A model generated the notes under the pieces. It made no database searches and was not told the origin of the DNA. It was given only the letters and a program-made list of their open reading frames with translations. The position numbers and the translations under genes are program-made. This document shows, one piece after another, positions 6,226 through 6,241 of a stretch of DNA of 6,241 nt. How positions within the stretch are numbered: the stretch's first letter is position 1; the number at the start of each line of letters is the position of its first letter. The DNA is from Devosia equisanguinis. GTDB taxonomy: Bacteria; Pseudomonadota; Alphaproteobacteria; Rhizobiales; Hyphomicrobiaceae. The DNA lies in the NCBI GenBank assembly GCA_945901835.1, contig CAMDMH010000206.1, positions 1 through 6,241 of the forward strand. Direction: 5' to 3'.

Positions 6226-6241
6226 CCCTTCATTCCCTGAT

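Noticed and set aside
6012..6233. N-terminal extension of the repeat protein to an ATG at 6233.
   Set aside because: The 74 extra residues are Arg-rich and unlike a protein domain. There is no properly spaced ribosome-binding site, and the stretch covers the best promoter candidate.

Overview
The window reads as a chromosomal stretch of a high-GC alphaproteobacterium, most likely of the Hyphomicrobiales (Rhizobiales). The reasons are the thiG-thiE order known from rhizobial thiCOGE-type operons, an alphaproteobacterial style of short ThiE and of ferrochelatase, and GC-rich codons throughout. The genus cannot be fixed from the sequence. I see no insertion sequence, phage gene, tRNA, rRNA or CRISPR array.

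Bases 1-3586 hold four genes in a row on the + strand: the 3' part of thiG (thiazole synthase, cut by the window edge), thiE (thiamine phosphate synthase), a CHAD-domain protein with a long basic tail (a family linked to polyphosphate binding), and hemH (ferrochelatase). Gaps are short (32, 43 and 78 bases with the starts chosen here) and I see no convincing terminator or promoter between them. They may be co-transcribed, with the thiamine promoter or riboswitch lying upstream of the window. ThiG and ThiE make the thiazole moiety and join it to the pyrimidine. HemH inserts iron in the last step of heme synthesis. The CHAD protein has no obvious biochemical link to either pathway.

Bases 3627-6011 hold one large - strand gene that converges on hemH across a 40-base gap. 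It encodes about 794 residues: an acidic N-terminus, about 390 residues of pentapeptide-like solenoid repeats, a basic linker, and a C-terminal module with two hydrophobic segments and a predicted periplasmic loop. It matches the general plan of membrane-associated pentapeptide/oxidoreductase-like proteins whose function is unknown. It is the most interesting object in the window.

Bases 6012-6241 lie upstream of that gene and appear non-coding. They hold a plausible sigma-70-type promoter reading into the gene, flanked by two copies of a 12-base direct repeat, and a 6-base inverted repeat in the leader.
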